Counted from the first letter of the stretch, positions 1 to 5,223 are shown. The stretch: DNA of 5,271 bases from Lentimicrobium sp. (GCA_022758945.1 JAEMQE010000028.1:1-5271), one strand, 5' to 3'. The notes: generated from the letters alone by a model not told the origin. Numbers and translations: made by a program.

Positions 1-378
1 AAAGAGACCATTTTAAACGATTTGAATACCTATATGAAAGGTGAAAACAAACCCTTTTTGAACGAGAAAATTGCAATGGCTGAAATAGCAAAAACCCTGA
101 AAGTTAGCACCCAACAAATATCACAAGTGGTCAACGAAAAAACCAACCTCAACTTCAACGATTATGTAAATGCACACCGTATCGAGGAAGCTAAAATGAT
201 GCTCCTATCACCTTCCTTTTCCAAACTGACTATTGATGCCATCGCCCAGAAATCTGGTTTTCGCTCTAAATCAGCTTTTTACGTAGCTTTCAAAAAACAT
301 ACAGGAAATACCCCAAAAGAATTTATAGCCGCCTCGGAAGAGAGTACTCCAATTCAACTTGAAAATAGTACAGTTTGA
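1..378 (+). CDS. AraC-family transcriptional regulator, C-terminal part (5' end outside window)
   Basis: This is the DNA-binding end of an AraC/XylS-type regulator. The frame is open from base 1 without a credible start, so the gene begins upstream and only the last 125 residues are visible. Two helix-turn-helix units can be seen: the first at about visible residues 26-46 (AEIAKTLKVSTQQISQVVNE), followed by the linking helix with NAHRIEEAKMML, and the second at about 77-98 (LTIDAIAQKSGFRSKSAFYV), followed by FKKHTGNTPKEF, the usual end of the AraC domain. The wording, with Q-I-S-Q-V-V-N-E in the first unit and SGFRSKSAFY in the second, resembles Bacteroidetes regulators in which this domain sits behind a membrane or sensor region. 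That sensor part is not in the window, so ligand and targets are unknown. A short polar tail ends the protein. A TTG at 22 or the ATG at 34 could only give a truncated product and I do not regard either as the true start. Confidence 0.9.
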   Translation, partial: KETILNDLNTYMKGENKPFLNEKIAMAEIAKTLKVSTQQISQVVNEKTNLNFNDYVNAHRIEEAKMMLLSPSFSKLTIDAIAQKSGFRSKSAFYVAFKKHTGNTPKEFIAASEESTPIQLENSTV

Positions 379-387
379 ATAAAAACC

Positions 388-435
388 ATCTTTGTCAAAG
401 TTTAAAACTTTTACAAAAGTTTAAAAGACAAAGAT
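388..435. repeat. Long imperfect hairpin after the AraC gene; possible terminator or dispersed palindrome
   Basis: A perfect 9-base outer stem (ATCTTTGTC at 388-396 with GACAAAGAT at 427-435) encloses an inner stem (AAACTTTT at 405-412 with AAAAGTTT at 415-422). Three further T-A pairs lie between them, and there is a four-base bulge (AAAG) on the left side only. The region also contains an 11-base direct repeat, AAAGTTTAAAA, at 397-407 and 416-426. It starts ten bases after the AraC stop codon, a natural place for a terminator, but the right arm is followed by AAATG rather than a T-run. It may therefore be an RNA-stabilising hairpin or a dispersed intergenic palindrome. Confidence 0.5.
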
Positions 436-577
436 AAATGTCTTGTCCTTAATACTTACTCCCTATCTTACCGCAACCTTCCCCCAACCTCACCGCAACA
501 AACCACAATAAAAAAGCAACAACATAATAAATCAGCTTCTCCACAAAACCAAATATATTTTAAGACAACTTTAACTC
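436..577. other. Non-coding G-poor stretch between the AraC gene and sodC
   Basis: No convincing gene is seen here. The top strand is rich in C, A and T and very poor in G from about 455 to 560. It carries two copies of ACCGCAAC (470-477 and 492-499) spaced 22 bases apart, about two helical turns, with a C-run between them. The complementary strand is correspondingly G-rich, with several GG and one GGGGG run. A regulatory role is possible but not shown. The minus-strand open frame across it reads as low-quality sequence opposite the sodC start and is not a gene. Confidence 0.4.
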
Positions 578-604
578 TTTGTGTCTTTTTAATGATTAAT
601 ATTG
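578..604 (+). promoter_or_regulatory. Weak candidate promoter of sodC
   Basis: TTTG at 578-581 resembles the Bacteroidetes -33 box and TAATATTG at 597-604 matches the -7 consensus TAnnTTTG in all but one specified base. The gap between TTG and TA is 15 bases, shorter than usual. If used, transcription would start near 611, inside the longer open frame that begins at 592, which would support the start at 628. Another seven-of-eight style box, TATATTTT, is at 554-561 and could be an alternative. Confidence 0.25.
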
Positions 605-627
605 TAAAACAATCTAATCCAAAAACT

Positions 628-1155
628 ATGAAAAAAATAATCTTCTCTATCGTGCTTATCATTGCTGTCATCATTGGTTGTAAAACAAAAGGCAATTCAG
701 GTGATTCTAAAAATTTAAACATCACTTTTGAATCTAAAAGTAACAGTAAGGTAACAGGAACTGCAACATTTACTGAAAAGAAAGGCAAAGTGATTTTTGT
801 GGCCAAATTATCAGGATTAAACCCAGGTATTCACGCTATTCACATTCATGAAAAATCAGATTGTACCGCTGCTGATGGTAGTTCTGCCGGAGGACATTGG
901 AATCCAACATTCAAAAAACACGGACAATGGGGAGTTGGCGAATACCACAGAGGCGATATTGGCAATTTCATAGCCGATGAAAAAGGAAATGGAACCATAA
1001 CCCTAACCACTGACGAATGGTGCATTGGATGTGAAGATGCTACTAAAAACATTCTTGGAAAAGGATTAATCGTGCATCAGGGTGCCGATGATTTTGTTTC
1101 ACAACCAGCAGGAAATGCAGGAGCAAGAGTAGCTTGTTCCGCTATTATCAAGTAA
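628..1155 (+). CDS. sodC: Cu/Zn superoxide dismutase, lipoprotein
   Basis: The 175-residue protein converts superoxide to hydrogen peroxide and oxygen outside the cytoplasm. The start at 628 gives a textbook lipoprotein signal: MKK, a hydrophobic run at 4-16, then IIGC with the lipidated cysteine at C18. The frame is open from an ATG at 592, but that would add twelve polar residues before the signal. The active site is complete by comparison with known enzymes: copper ligands H72, H74, H90 and H150; zinc ligands H90 (bridging), H98, H107 and D110; the C79-C170 disulfide; and the guiding arginine R167. Further family motifs are AGGHWNP, YHRGDIGN and NAGARVAC. An additional WCIGC motif (C132 and C135) lies before the last copper ligand in the region of the electrostatic loop; it could be a second disulfide. 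Maturation needs export and copper loading. The gene appears to be transcribed alone, ending in the terminator at 1177-1211. Membrane anchoring is inferred from the lipobox; which face of the envelope it occupies is unknown. Confidence 0.95.
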   Translation: MKKIIFSIVLIIAVIIGCKTKGNSGDSKNLNITFESKSNSKVTGTATFTEKKGKVIFVAKLSGLNPGIHAIHIHEKSDCTAADGSSAGGHWNPTFKKHGQWGVGEYHRGDIGNFIADEKGNGTITLTTDEWCIGCEDATKNILGKGLIVHQGADDFVSQPAGNAGARVACSAIIK

Positions 1156-1176
1156 GAGAATAAAAAAAATCATACG

Positions 1177-1211
1177 AAACCGTCTTGTTTATAGAAACGA
1201 GACGGTTTTTT
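1177..1211 (+). terminator. Strong intrinsic terminator of sodC
   Basis: AAACCGTCTTGTTT (1177-1190) pairs with AAACGAGACGGTTT (1195-1208) as a 14-base stem with one G-U pair, a four-base ATAG loop and a run of six Ts (1206-1211) forming the end of the stem and the tail. It lies 21 bases after the sodC stop codon. An A-run at 1162-1169 lies on the other side, but no minus-strand gene here would use it. Confidence 0.9.
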
Positions 1212-1245
1212 AATTTTAAAATAATACAAAAACCACAAAAAGACA

Positions 1246-1253
1246 TAGCTTTG
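1246..1253 (+). promoter_or_regulatory. -7 box of the LETM1-related gene
   Basis: TAGCTTTG matches the Bacteroidetes -7 consensus TAnnTTTG at every specified base. It would put the transcription start near 1259, leaving a leader of about a dozen bases before the ATG at 1271. No TTG is seen at the expected -33 distance, so the promoter is only partly supported. Confidence 0.4.
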
Positions 1254-1270
1254 CAATTCAAACCAAAGCA

Positions 1271-2485
1271 ATGATTAACCCTTCTACACCCGGTTGGATA
1301 GATAAATTTTTCCTGAAGCAAAAACAATCTTTGTTTCTTGCTGAGACGCGTCCCAATATTTTTTACAAAAAAGTTAGGGAAACGGGCTTTATCTACGGAC
1401 ACATTGTTTCTTTTGAAACTGCAATTCCAATTCAAACAAAAGGTTGGCTCGAAAACGAGATTTCTAAAGTCGCCCTGCTCAACACTTTGCATAGTATTTT
1501 CGAACTAACCACCCAGGAAAGCAATCCCGAAAACTTTATTTCAAAAGCAGTGGCTTTCTATAACGAAATGAATCCGCAAGGGTTTAATTTGTTCAGAAAA
1601 GTATTGCCCGACGCGACGCCTTCTCATAACCTTGAAAAAATAATCGATAGCCGGGTTCAGACAAATGTCGATATCATTAGCAAAAACTTTTCACATATCG
1701 TTACCAATGCCTTGCTCTTCATCGATGTTTTGGCTTTTCGCCAATTCTTAATTCGAGGAAAAATACCTGAAAAATACCTGAAGAAAATAGAAGAAGCAAT
1801 CATCAGTATCGTTTCGCTGGCATTGAAAACGAAATCCAACAAGTCAAAATACGACGACTTATTAATCAAACTATTTGAGTCGTCCGTTCGTTACAGTAAA
1901 TTTTCCCAAGTGAATGTGAAGTCCCAAAATTTTGGTATCGATGAATTAAAATTAGATTATTTCACTAACGAATTAGAAAAACAATATCTGGTTGATATGG
2001 CCGGAATGGCATTGTGGAGTGATGGAATTATCGAAAAAAACGAAGCGTATTTTCTACACAAATTAGCCGAATTAATGGAAGTTCCTGATGATTTTGTTAC
2101 AGAAAGCATAGAGAAAACAAATGAATTTATTACTAAATTCAAGAATGAAATCCCCTATTTTAATTACTCAAATCCGGTCAAACATTTTTACGACCAGACT
2201 ACGCAAACGGTAATTAAACTCATTACCCGCAACAAAAACAGATTGGTAAAGGAAATCCTTGAAAGCAAGGAATTGATGGTCTTATTGGCCTATTCCACCC
2301 GAAGAGATTTGAATGAAAAAGAAAAGAAGAAAGTAAGAAAACAATTGTTGGACATCTGCAAAACGGTTCCTTCACTGGCCATATTTTTGCTTCCGGGCGG
2401 CAGTTTGCTGCTTCCAATTTTCATTAAATTTATTCCAACACTCTTACCATCTTCTTTTAATGAGAATCTGGAAAATGAAGATTAA
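1271..2485 (+). CDS. LETM1-related protein with TerB-like middle region
   Basis: This 404-residue protein resembles the group annotated in Flavobacteria as LETM1-related biofilm-associated proteins; I recognise it from motifs only. There is no signal peptide. Residues 1-220 are mixed helical and charged and I do not recognise a domain there. Residues about 225-285 look TerB-like, with VDMAGMALWSDGIIEKNEAY followed by LHKLAELMEVP, the acidic SDG-x4-NE pattern of that fold. Residues about 343-396 resemble the membrane region of mitochondrial LETM1: a basic LNEKEKKKVRKQLLDIC helix, then a hydrophobic segment (367-392) ending in the family-like LLPIFIKFIPTLLPSSF. The protein stops eight residues later, so the ribosome-binding domain that follows in mitochondrial LETM1 is absent. 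Mitochondrial LETM1 is an inner-membrane protein affecting cation/proton exchange; carrying that role over to this protein would be speculation. A tail-anchored inner-membrane location is inferred. The ATG at 1271 is the only good start near the -7 box at 1246. The gene seems monocistronic and converges on the carbonic anhydrase. Confidence 0.85.
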   Translation: MINPSTPGWIDKFFLKQKQSLFLAETRPNIFYKKVRETGFIYGHIVSFETAIPIQTKGWLENEISKVALLNTLHSIFELTTQESNPENFISKAVAFYNEMNPQGFNLFRKVLPDATPSHNLEKIIDSRVQTNVDIISKNFSHIVTNALLFIDVLAFRQFLIRGKIPEKYLKKIEEAIISIVSLALKTKSNKSKYDDLLIKLFESSVRYSKFSQVNVKSQNFGIDELKLDYFTNELEKQYLVDMAGMALWSDGIIEKNEAYFLHKLAELMEVPDDFVTESIEKTNEFITKFKNEIPYFNYSNPVKHFYDQTTQTVIKLITRNKNRLVKEILESKELMVLLAYSTRRDLNEKEKKKVRKQLLDICKTVPSLAIFLLPGGSLLLPIFIKFIPTLLPSSFNENLENED

Positions 2486-2496
2486 TTGATTCGGAT

Positions 2497-2528
2497 AACT
2501 GCTAAAAAAACTACCCGAAAGCAGTTTT
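2497..2528 (+). terminator. Candidate terminator of the LETM1-related gene
   Basis: AACTGCT (2497-2503) pairs with AGCAGTT (2520-2526), with a 16-base A-rich loop and only four Ts (2525-2528). The stem is short and the loop long, so this is a weak plus-strand terminator, but it is placed 11 bases after the stop codon and shares bases with the better minus-strand terminator. Confidence 0.35.
2504..2527 (-). terminator. can: Intrinsic terminator of the carbonic anhydrase gene
   Basis: On the minus strand AAACTGC (2527-2521) pairs with GTAGTTT (2514-2508) through a six-base TTTCGG loop. The T-run (2510-2504) supplies seven Ts, the first three of them in the stem. One pair is G-U. The element lies 28 bases beyond the stop codon of the carbonic anhydrase and overlaps the plus-strand hairpin, so only one of the two folds can form in a given transcript region. 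Confidence 0.55.
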
Positions 2529-2554
2529 AAAAACTTTAAATATATTTTGTTCCA

Positions 2555-3195
2555 TTAAAACTTCAATTGATAGACTTCATCTAAATCTACATCGGAACTG
2601 ATATTCACATCTAAATCAGTTACAAATCCTGAATTCAATCCATAAGCCCAACCATGCAGTGTTAAATCTTGCCCGTTTTTCCACGCCGACTGTACAATAG
2701 AGGTTTTAGCCAAATCAAATACCTGTTCCTTCACATTAACTTCTACAAATGCATTAAAACGATCGGTTTCATCTTCTATGGCATCTAAACGAATTTGATG
2801 CAAACGATAAATATCTTTGATATGACGAATCCAGTTATCAATTATGCCTATCGACTGATTATTCATGGCCGCCTGAACTCCACCGCAACCATAATGTCCG
2901 CAAACTATGACATGTTTAACCTTTAAAACATTGACTGCATAATCCAATACACTTAACATATTCATGTCACTATGAATTACCATATTGGCAATATTTCGAT
3001 GCACAAAAACATCACCTGGTTTAGCACCAACTATTTCATTTGCCGGAACCCTGCTATCTGAACAGCCAATCCATAACAAAGGAGGCGTTTGTTGTTTAGC
3101 CAAATCTTGAAATAATTGGGGTCTAATGCCAGTGACTCTTCTACCCATTTTTTATTATTGTCTAATATCTTTTTATAAAAATCGCTATGTTCCAT
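2555..3195 (-). pseudogene. can: Beta-carbonic anhydrase, Can type, with a one-base frameshift near the N-terminus
   Basis: The family interconverts CO2 and bicarbonate in the cytoplasm. The gene is split over two frames. The first, from ATG 3195, reads MEHSDFYKKILDNNKKWVEE and on to DPNYF, the usual N-terminal helices, then runs into unrelated sequence and stops at 3031. The second carries QDLAKQQTPPLLWIGC and everything after it to 2555. Losing one T from a T-run (plus-strand AAA at 3110-3112) explains the break; restoring it gives a normal 213-residue enzyme. In that numbering the zinc ligands are C45, D47, H101 and C104, with R49 as dyad partner (motifs CSDSRVPA and GHYGCGG). W42, R67 and Y185 match residues known in type II, bicarbonate-inhibited enzymes. 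E. coli Can has the same order, DPGFF-EKLAQAQ then WIGCSDSR, across the break. An ATG at 3148 opens the second frame for 197 residues but would replace the dimerising N-terminal helices with unrelated residues. A real mutation or a sequencing error are both possible. The earlier ATG at 3216 overlaps the promoter box and is rejected. Confidence 0.85.
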
Positions 3196-3213
3196 AATTT
3201 CATTATATTTTAT

Positions 3214-3221
3214 CAAAAGTA
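3214..3221 (-). promoter_or_regulatory. can: -7 box of the carbonic anhydrase gene
   Basis: Read on the minus strand this is TACTTTTG, a full match to TAnnTTTG. It would start transcription near 3208, a dozen bases before the ATG at 3195, and so argues against the ATG at 3216. No TTG is seen at the expected -33 distance. Confidence 0.4.
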
Positions 3222-3233
3222 GAAAATATAATC

Positions 3234-3432
3234 AATATTTCAGGGCATTCGCTCTTAAAACTAAAGGCTTCTATATAGTTTTATCAAATTATACAAATTC
3301 TCACGGATTTTTTTTTATTAGTAAAAAAGAATTAATATCTGCGTAAAATCTGTGTCATCTGTGTGCCTTTATTTACAACTTAAATATCTTGTCAGTAACC
3401 AATATTTTAAATGCGAACGCCCTTTCAATATT
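3234..3432. repeat. Degenerate nested inverted-repeat element between the carbonic anhydrase and dps
   Basis: This 199-base element fills most of a gene-free gap of about 270 bases. Its ends are imperfect inverted repeats: 3234-3260 on the plus strand and 3432-3405 on the minus strand share AATATT, AGGGC, TTCGC and TTAAAA in the same order, about 22 of 28 positions. Inside is a second, degenerate palindrome made of short units: ATCAAAT (3283-3289), TACAAAT (3292-3298) and CACGGAT (3302-3308) on the left, facing ATCTGCG (3337-3343), ATCTGTG (3348-3354) and ATCTGTG (3357-3363) on the right. AAAGGC (3263-3268) and GCCTTT (3365-3370) form another inverted pair. There is no coding capacity. Units of the CACAGAT/ATCTGTG type are, as I recall, common between genes in Bacteroidetes, so a dispersed intergenic repeat or decayed MITE-like element is the likely nature. 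No clear target-site duplication is visible. Confidence 0.5.
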
Positions 3433-3461
3433 CAGACCCTAAGAAAATTTGATTTATATAA

Positions 3462-3935
3462 TTATTCTTGTTGCCAAGCTTTCAACATCCAAATTGTTTT
3501 TTCTTGTTCGGCAATAAAATCGCTCATCATCGAGTTAGTTCCCTCATCTTCAATTTCTCCCGATTTTTTCAAAATAACTCTTTCTATAAGAAGCAATTTT
3601 GCCAATGACGAAACAATTAATTCAATAGCTTTTTCATCTTTATGGATATTTTTACCTATTTCAAGTTGGTTATTCTGGATATAATCATCGAAAGTGTGAA
3701 GTGGAACACCGTCCAATGTCAAAACTCGTTCGGCAATCAAATCAATCTTAATTTGACTGTCGTTGTACAATTCTTCAAATTTTAAATGCAAATCGAAAAA
3801 ACGTTTCCCACGAATATTCCAATGCAACCCCCTCAAATTTTGATAATAGATTTGAAAATTGGCTAATAACACATTCAATTCAGCTGCTAAAACATCAGCT
3901 TCTACACTCGGTAATCCTATACTATTCAGTTTCAT
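3462..3935 (-). CDS. dps: Dps family ferroxidase / DNA-protecting ferritin-like protein
   Basis: The 157-residue protein belongs to the Dps miniferritins, which assemble as dodecamers, oxidise Fe(II) with hydrogen peroxide and store the iron, sparing DNA from Fenton damage. The inter-subunit ferroxidase site is complete: H38 (in LRGLHWNI), H50, D65 and E69 (in IDLIAER), with the same spacing as H51, H63, D78 and E82 of E. coli Dps; W39 is also kept. The length is typical and the N-terminus is short, without the lysine-rich tail that E. coli Dps uses to bind DNA, so direct DNA binding is doubtful. The start at 3935 follows a TAnnTTTG box. It is divergent from oxyR, which suggests activation by peroxide through OxyR. 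No convincing terminator follows; the gene ends next to the inverted-repeat element. Confidence 0.95.
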   Translation of the reverse strand: MKLNSIGLPSVEADVLAAELNVLLANFQIYYQNLRGLHWNIRGKRFFDLHLKFEELYNDSQIKIDLIAERVLTLDGVPLHTFDDYIQNNQLEIGKNIHKDEKAIELIVSSLAKLLLIERVILKKSGEIEDEGTNSMMSDFIAEQEKTIWMLKAWQQE

Positions 3936-3961
3936 AATTTAGTTGTTTTAATAATTTTCAA

Positions 3962-3969
3962 CAAATTTA
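3962..3969 (-). promoter_or_regulatory. dps: -7 box of dps
   Basis: On the minus strand this reads TAAATTTG, a full match to TAnnTTTG, and would give a leader of about 20 bases. The -33 region has no TTG at normal spacing (a TTTG lies only 8 bases upstream), which would suit a promoter that depends on an activator. Confidence 0.45.
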
Positions 3970-3992
3970 AAAAATAACAAAGGGTAAATACT

Positions 3993-4007
3993 ATAAATTA
4001 AATTGAT
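3993..4007. promoter_or_regulatory. Candidate operator (OxyR?) between dps and oxyR
   Basis: ATAAATTAAATTGAT is a symmetric 15-base site of the form AT-n-AATT-n-AATT-n-AT. It lies between the divergent -7 boxes, with its centre about 44 bases upstream of the expected dps start and about 27 upstream of the expected oxyR start. That is where a LysR-type regulator could activate dps and repress its own gene. The E. coli OxyR pattern ATAG-n7-CTAT is not present, and AT-rich DNA makes chance symmetry likely. Confidence 0.25.
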
Positions 4008-4013
4008 TGTTTT

Positions 4014-4021
4014 TATATTTG
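4014..4021 (+). promoter_or_regulatory. oxyR: -7 box of oxyR
   Basis: TATATTTG matches TAnnTTTG fully and would start transcription near 4027, giving a leader of about 13 bases. TTG at 4003-4005 is too close (8 bases) to serve as a normal -33 box. Confidence 0.45.
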
Positions 4022-4040
4022 CATCACAAAATACTATACA

Positions 4041-4982
4041 ATGACAATTACTCAACTTCAATATGTTTTGGCTGTTGCCGAATACAAAAATTTTACTCTT
4101 GCTGCCGAAAAATGTTTTGTTACCCAACCCACACTGAGTATGCAAATTCAAAAAATTGAGGAAGAACTTAATATTTTGATATTTGACCGAAGCAAAAAAC
4201 CCATTCAACTAACGGCTATTGGACAAAAAATAGTGGAGCAGGCAAAAAATATCGTTAACGAAGCTGGGAAAATAAAAGACATTGTTGAACATCAAAAAGG
4301 ATTCATCGGTGGAGAATTCCGTATTGGAATTATCCCAACAATTATGCCCACACTTTTGCCAATGTTCCTGAATAATTTCATCAAAAAATACCCAAAAATA
4401 AGACTCATCATTGAAGAGTTAAATACTGATGAAATTATTCTCCGCTTAAAAAATGGACATCTTGATGCAGCCATTGCTGCAACACCTTTGGAAGACGATA
4501 AAATCAAAGAAATTGTGCTTTATTACGAACCCTTTGTAGCTTATGTTCCGGATAATTACAGCATTTCACAAAAAAATGAAATAGAAGTTTCGGATTTAAA
4601 TCTTGATGATATCTTGCTATTGCAGGACGGACATTGTTTCCGGGACGAAATTTTAAATTTATGCAAAAACCAAGATATTTCTACCAGAAATTCATTTCAG
4701 TTAGAAAGTGGCAGTTTTGAAACCTTGATAAAACTAGCCGACGAAGGATTGGGAACAACGCTTCTTCCTTACCTGCACACCTTAGATTTAAAGGAAAAAG
4801 AAAAGTCAAAATTAAGACAGTTCAAAGAGCCAAAACCTGCTCGGGAAGTCAGTCTGATTTATCCAAAAAGTGAGTTGAAAATCCATATTATTGATGCGCT
4901 TAGAAACACCATTTCTGGAGTTGTAAAAGGAGCAATTGCTTTTCAGAATGTTCAAATAATTAGTCCAATTCAAAAGAAATAA
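4041..4982 (+). CDS. oxyR: LysR-family hydrogen peroxide sensor OxyR
   Basis: The 313-residue protein is a full-length LysR-type regulator. The N-terminal winged helix-turn-helix covers about residues 1-60 (MTITQLQYVLAVAEYKNFTL, AAEKCFVTQPTLSMQIQKIE), followed by the linker helix to about 88 and the two-lobed sensing domain from about 90 to 300. The redox centre is diagnostic: DGHCFRDEILNLC places the reactive cysteine at C199 and the resolving cysteine at C208, exactly the E. coli OxyR positions, with H198, R201 and D202 around it; T100 and T129, which lie near the pocket in E. coli, are also kept. Peroxide would form the C199-C208 disulfide and switch the tetramer to its activating form. 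There is an additional cysteine, C25, in the DNA-binding domain. The divergent dps gene is the obvious target; sodC, at 628-1155, might also be one, but no matching site was found there. The gene ends directly in a hairpin terminator. Confidence 0.95.
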   Translation: MTITQLQYVLAVAEYKNFTLAAEKCFVTQPTLSMQIQKIEEELNILIFDRSKKPIQLTAIGQKIVEQAKNIVNEAGKIKDIVEHQKGFIGGEFRIGIIPTIMPTLLPMFLNNFIKKYPKIRLIIEELNTDEIILRLKNGHLDAAIAATPLEDDKIKEIVLYYEPFVAYVPDNYSISQKNEIEVSDLNLDDILLLQDGHCFRDEILNLCKNQDISTRNSFQLESGSFETLIKLADEGLGTTLLPYLHTLDLKEKEKSKLRQFKEPKPAREVSLIYPKSELKIHIIDALRNTISGVVKGAIAFQNVQIISPIQKK

Positions 4983-5018
4983 AAAAGGAGTTCCATTTAC
5001 CATTGGGACCCCTTTTTT
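4981..5018. terminator. Bidirectional terminator between oxyR and the small gene
   Basis: AAAAAAGGAGTTCC (4981-4994) pairs with GGGACCCCTTTTTT (5005-5018) around a ten-base loop, with one mismatch and one G-U pair. The stem base is an A-run facing a T-run, so it reads as an intrinsic terminator on either strand. It begins inside the oxyR stop codon and lies eight bases beyond the stop codon of the minus-strand gene at 5026-5223. Confidence 0.85.
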
Positions 5019-5025
5019 GTGTTTA

Positions 5026-5223
5026 CTAATTCACAATGCTTAAATACTGCTTAAGTTCTGGCCTTCCTTTTGTAAAATGTTCCAGCCAAATTCTTAATTG
5101 TTCAATTTCATAAGGCAACAAATTTTTATTTGCTTTTCTCAATTCCTTACAAAAAAGTGAAGGGTCAACGCTTACTTTTTCAAGTACAATTTTCGTGTGA
5201 TCGTATATCATTCTATAAGGCAT
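5026..5223 (-). CDS. Small uncharacterised protein
   Basis: I do not recognise a named family. The 65-residue protein is soluble-looking, mostly helical and charged, without signal peptide or membrane segment. It begins MPYRMIYDHTKIVLEKVSVD and contains LPYEIEQLRIWLEHF, then ends GRPELKQYLSIVN. The regular helical pattern, the ordinary codon use and the shared bidirectional terminator argue that it is real. It converges on oxyR. A second in-frame ATG at 5211 (MIYDHTK) could be the start; I keep 5223 because the frame is open and nothing favours the shorter form. No TAnnTTTG box is seen in the 48 bases left upstream, so the promoter may lie outside the window. Small proteins like this occur in Flavobacteria as conserved hypotheticals, as far as I recall. 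Confidence 0.65.
   Translation of the reverse strand: MPYRMIYDHTKIVLEKVSVDPSLFCKELRKANKNLLPYEIEQLRIWLEHFTKGRPELKQYLSIVN

Noticed and set aside
592..627. Upstream ATG at 592 as the start of sodC
   Set aside because: It would place twelve polar residues before a clear lipoprotein signal peptide that begins properly at 628, and it overlaps the best promoter candidate.
468..806. Minus-strand open frame of 112 codons opposite the sodC start
   Set aside because: Its translation has long runs of aliphatic residues, phenylalanine and cysteine typical of a shadow of AT-rich DNA, and it overlaps the well-supported sodC.
3105..3118. Programmed ribosomal frameshifting in the carbonic anhydrase
   Set aside because: The zero-frame codons AAT TAT TTC do not form a slippery X-XXY-YYZ heptamer, no stop codon or clear downstream structure was noted at the site, and the family is not known for frameshifting.
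3196..3216. ATG at 3216 as the start of the carbonic anhydrase
   Set aside because: It overlaps the TAnnTTTG box at 3214-3221 and adds seven residues before the usual N-terminus that starts at ATG 3195.
3337..3364. CRISPR-like array from the repeated ATCTGYGT units
   Set aside because: The units are only eight bases long with 1-3 base gaps, far too short for repeats and spacers; they fit a degenerate palindrome.
3352..3684. Plus-strand open frame of 110 codons
   Set aside because: It runs through the inverted-repeat element and across the dps 3' half on the opposite strand; the serine- and phenylalanine-rich translation shows no domain.
3936..4040. E. coli-type OxyR box (ATAG-n7-CTAT pairs)
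   Set aside because: Only an isolated CTAT is present; the required spaced partners are missing.
3948..4208. Minus-strand open frame between dps and oxyR
   Set aside because: It overlaps both promoters and the oxyR N-terminal domain and has no recognisable protein features.
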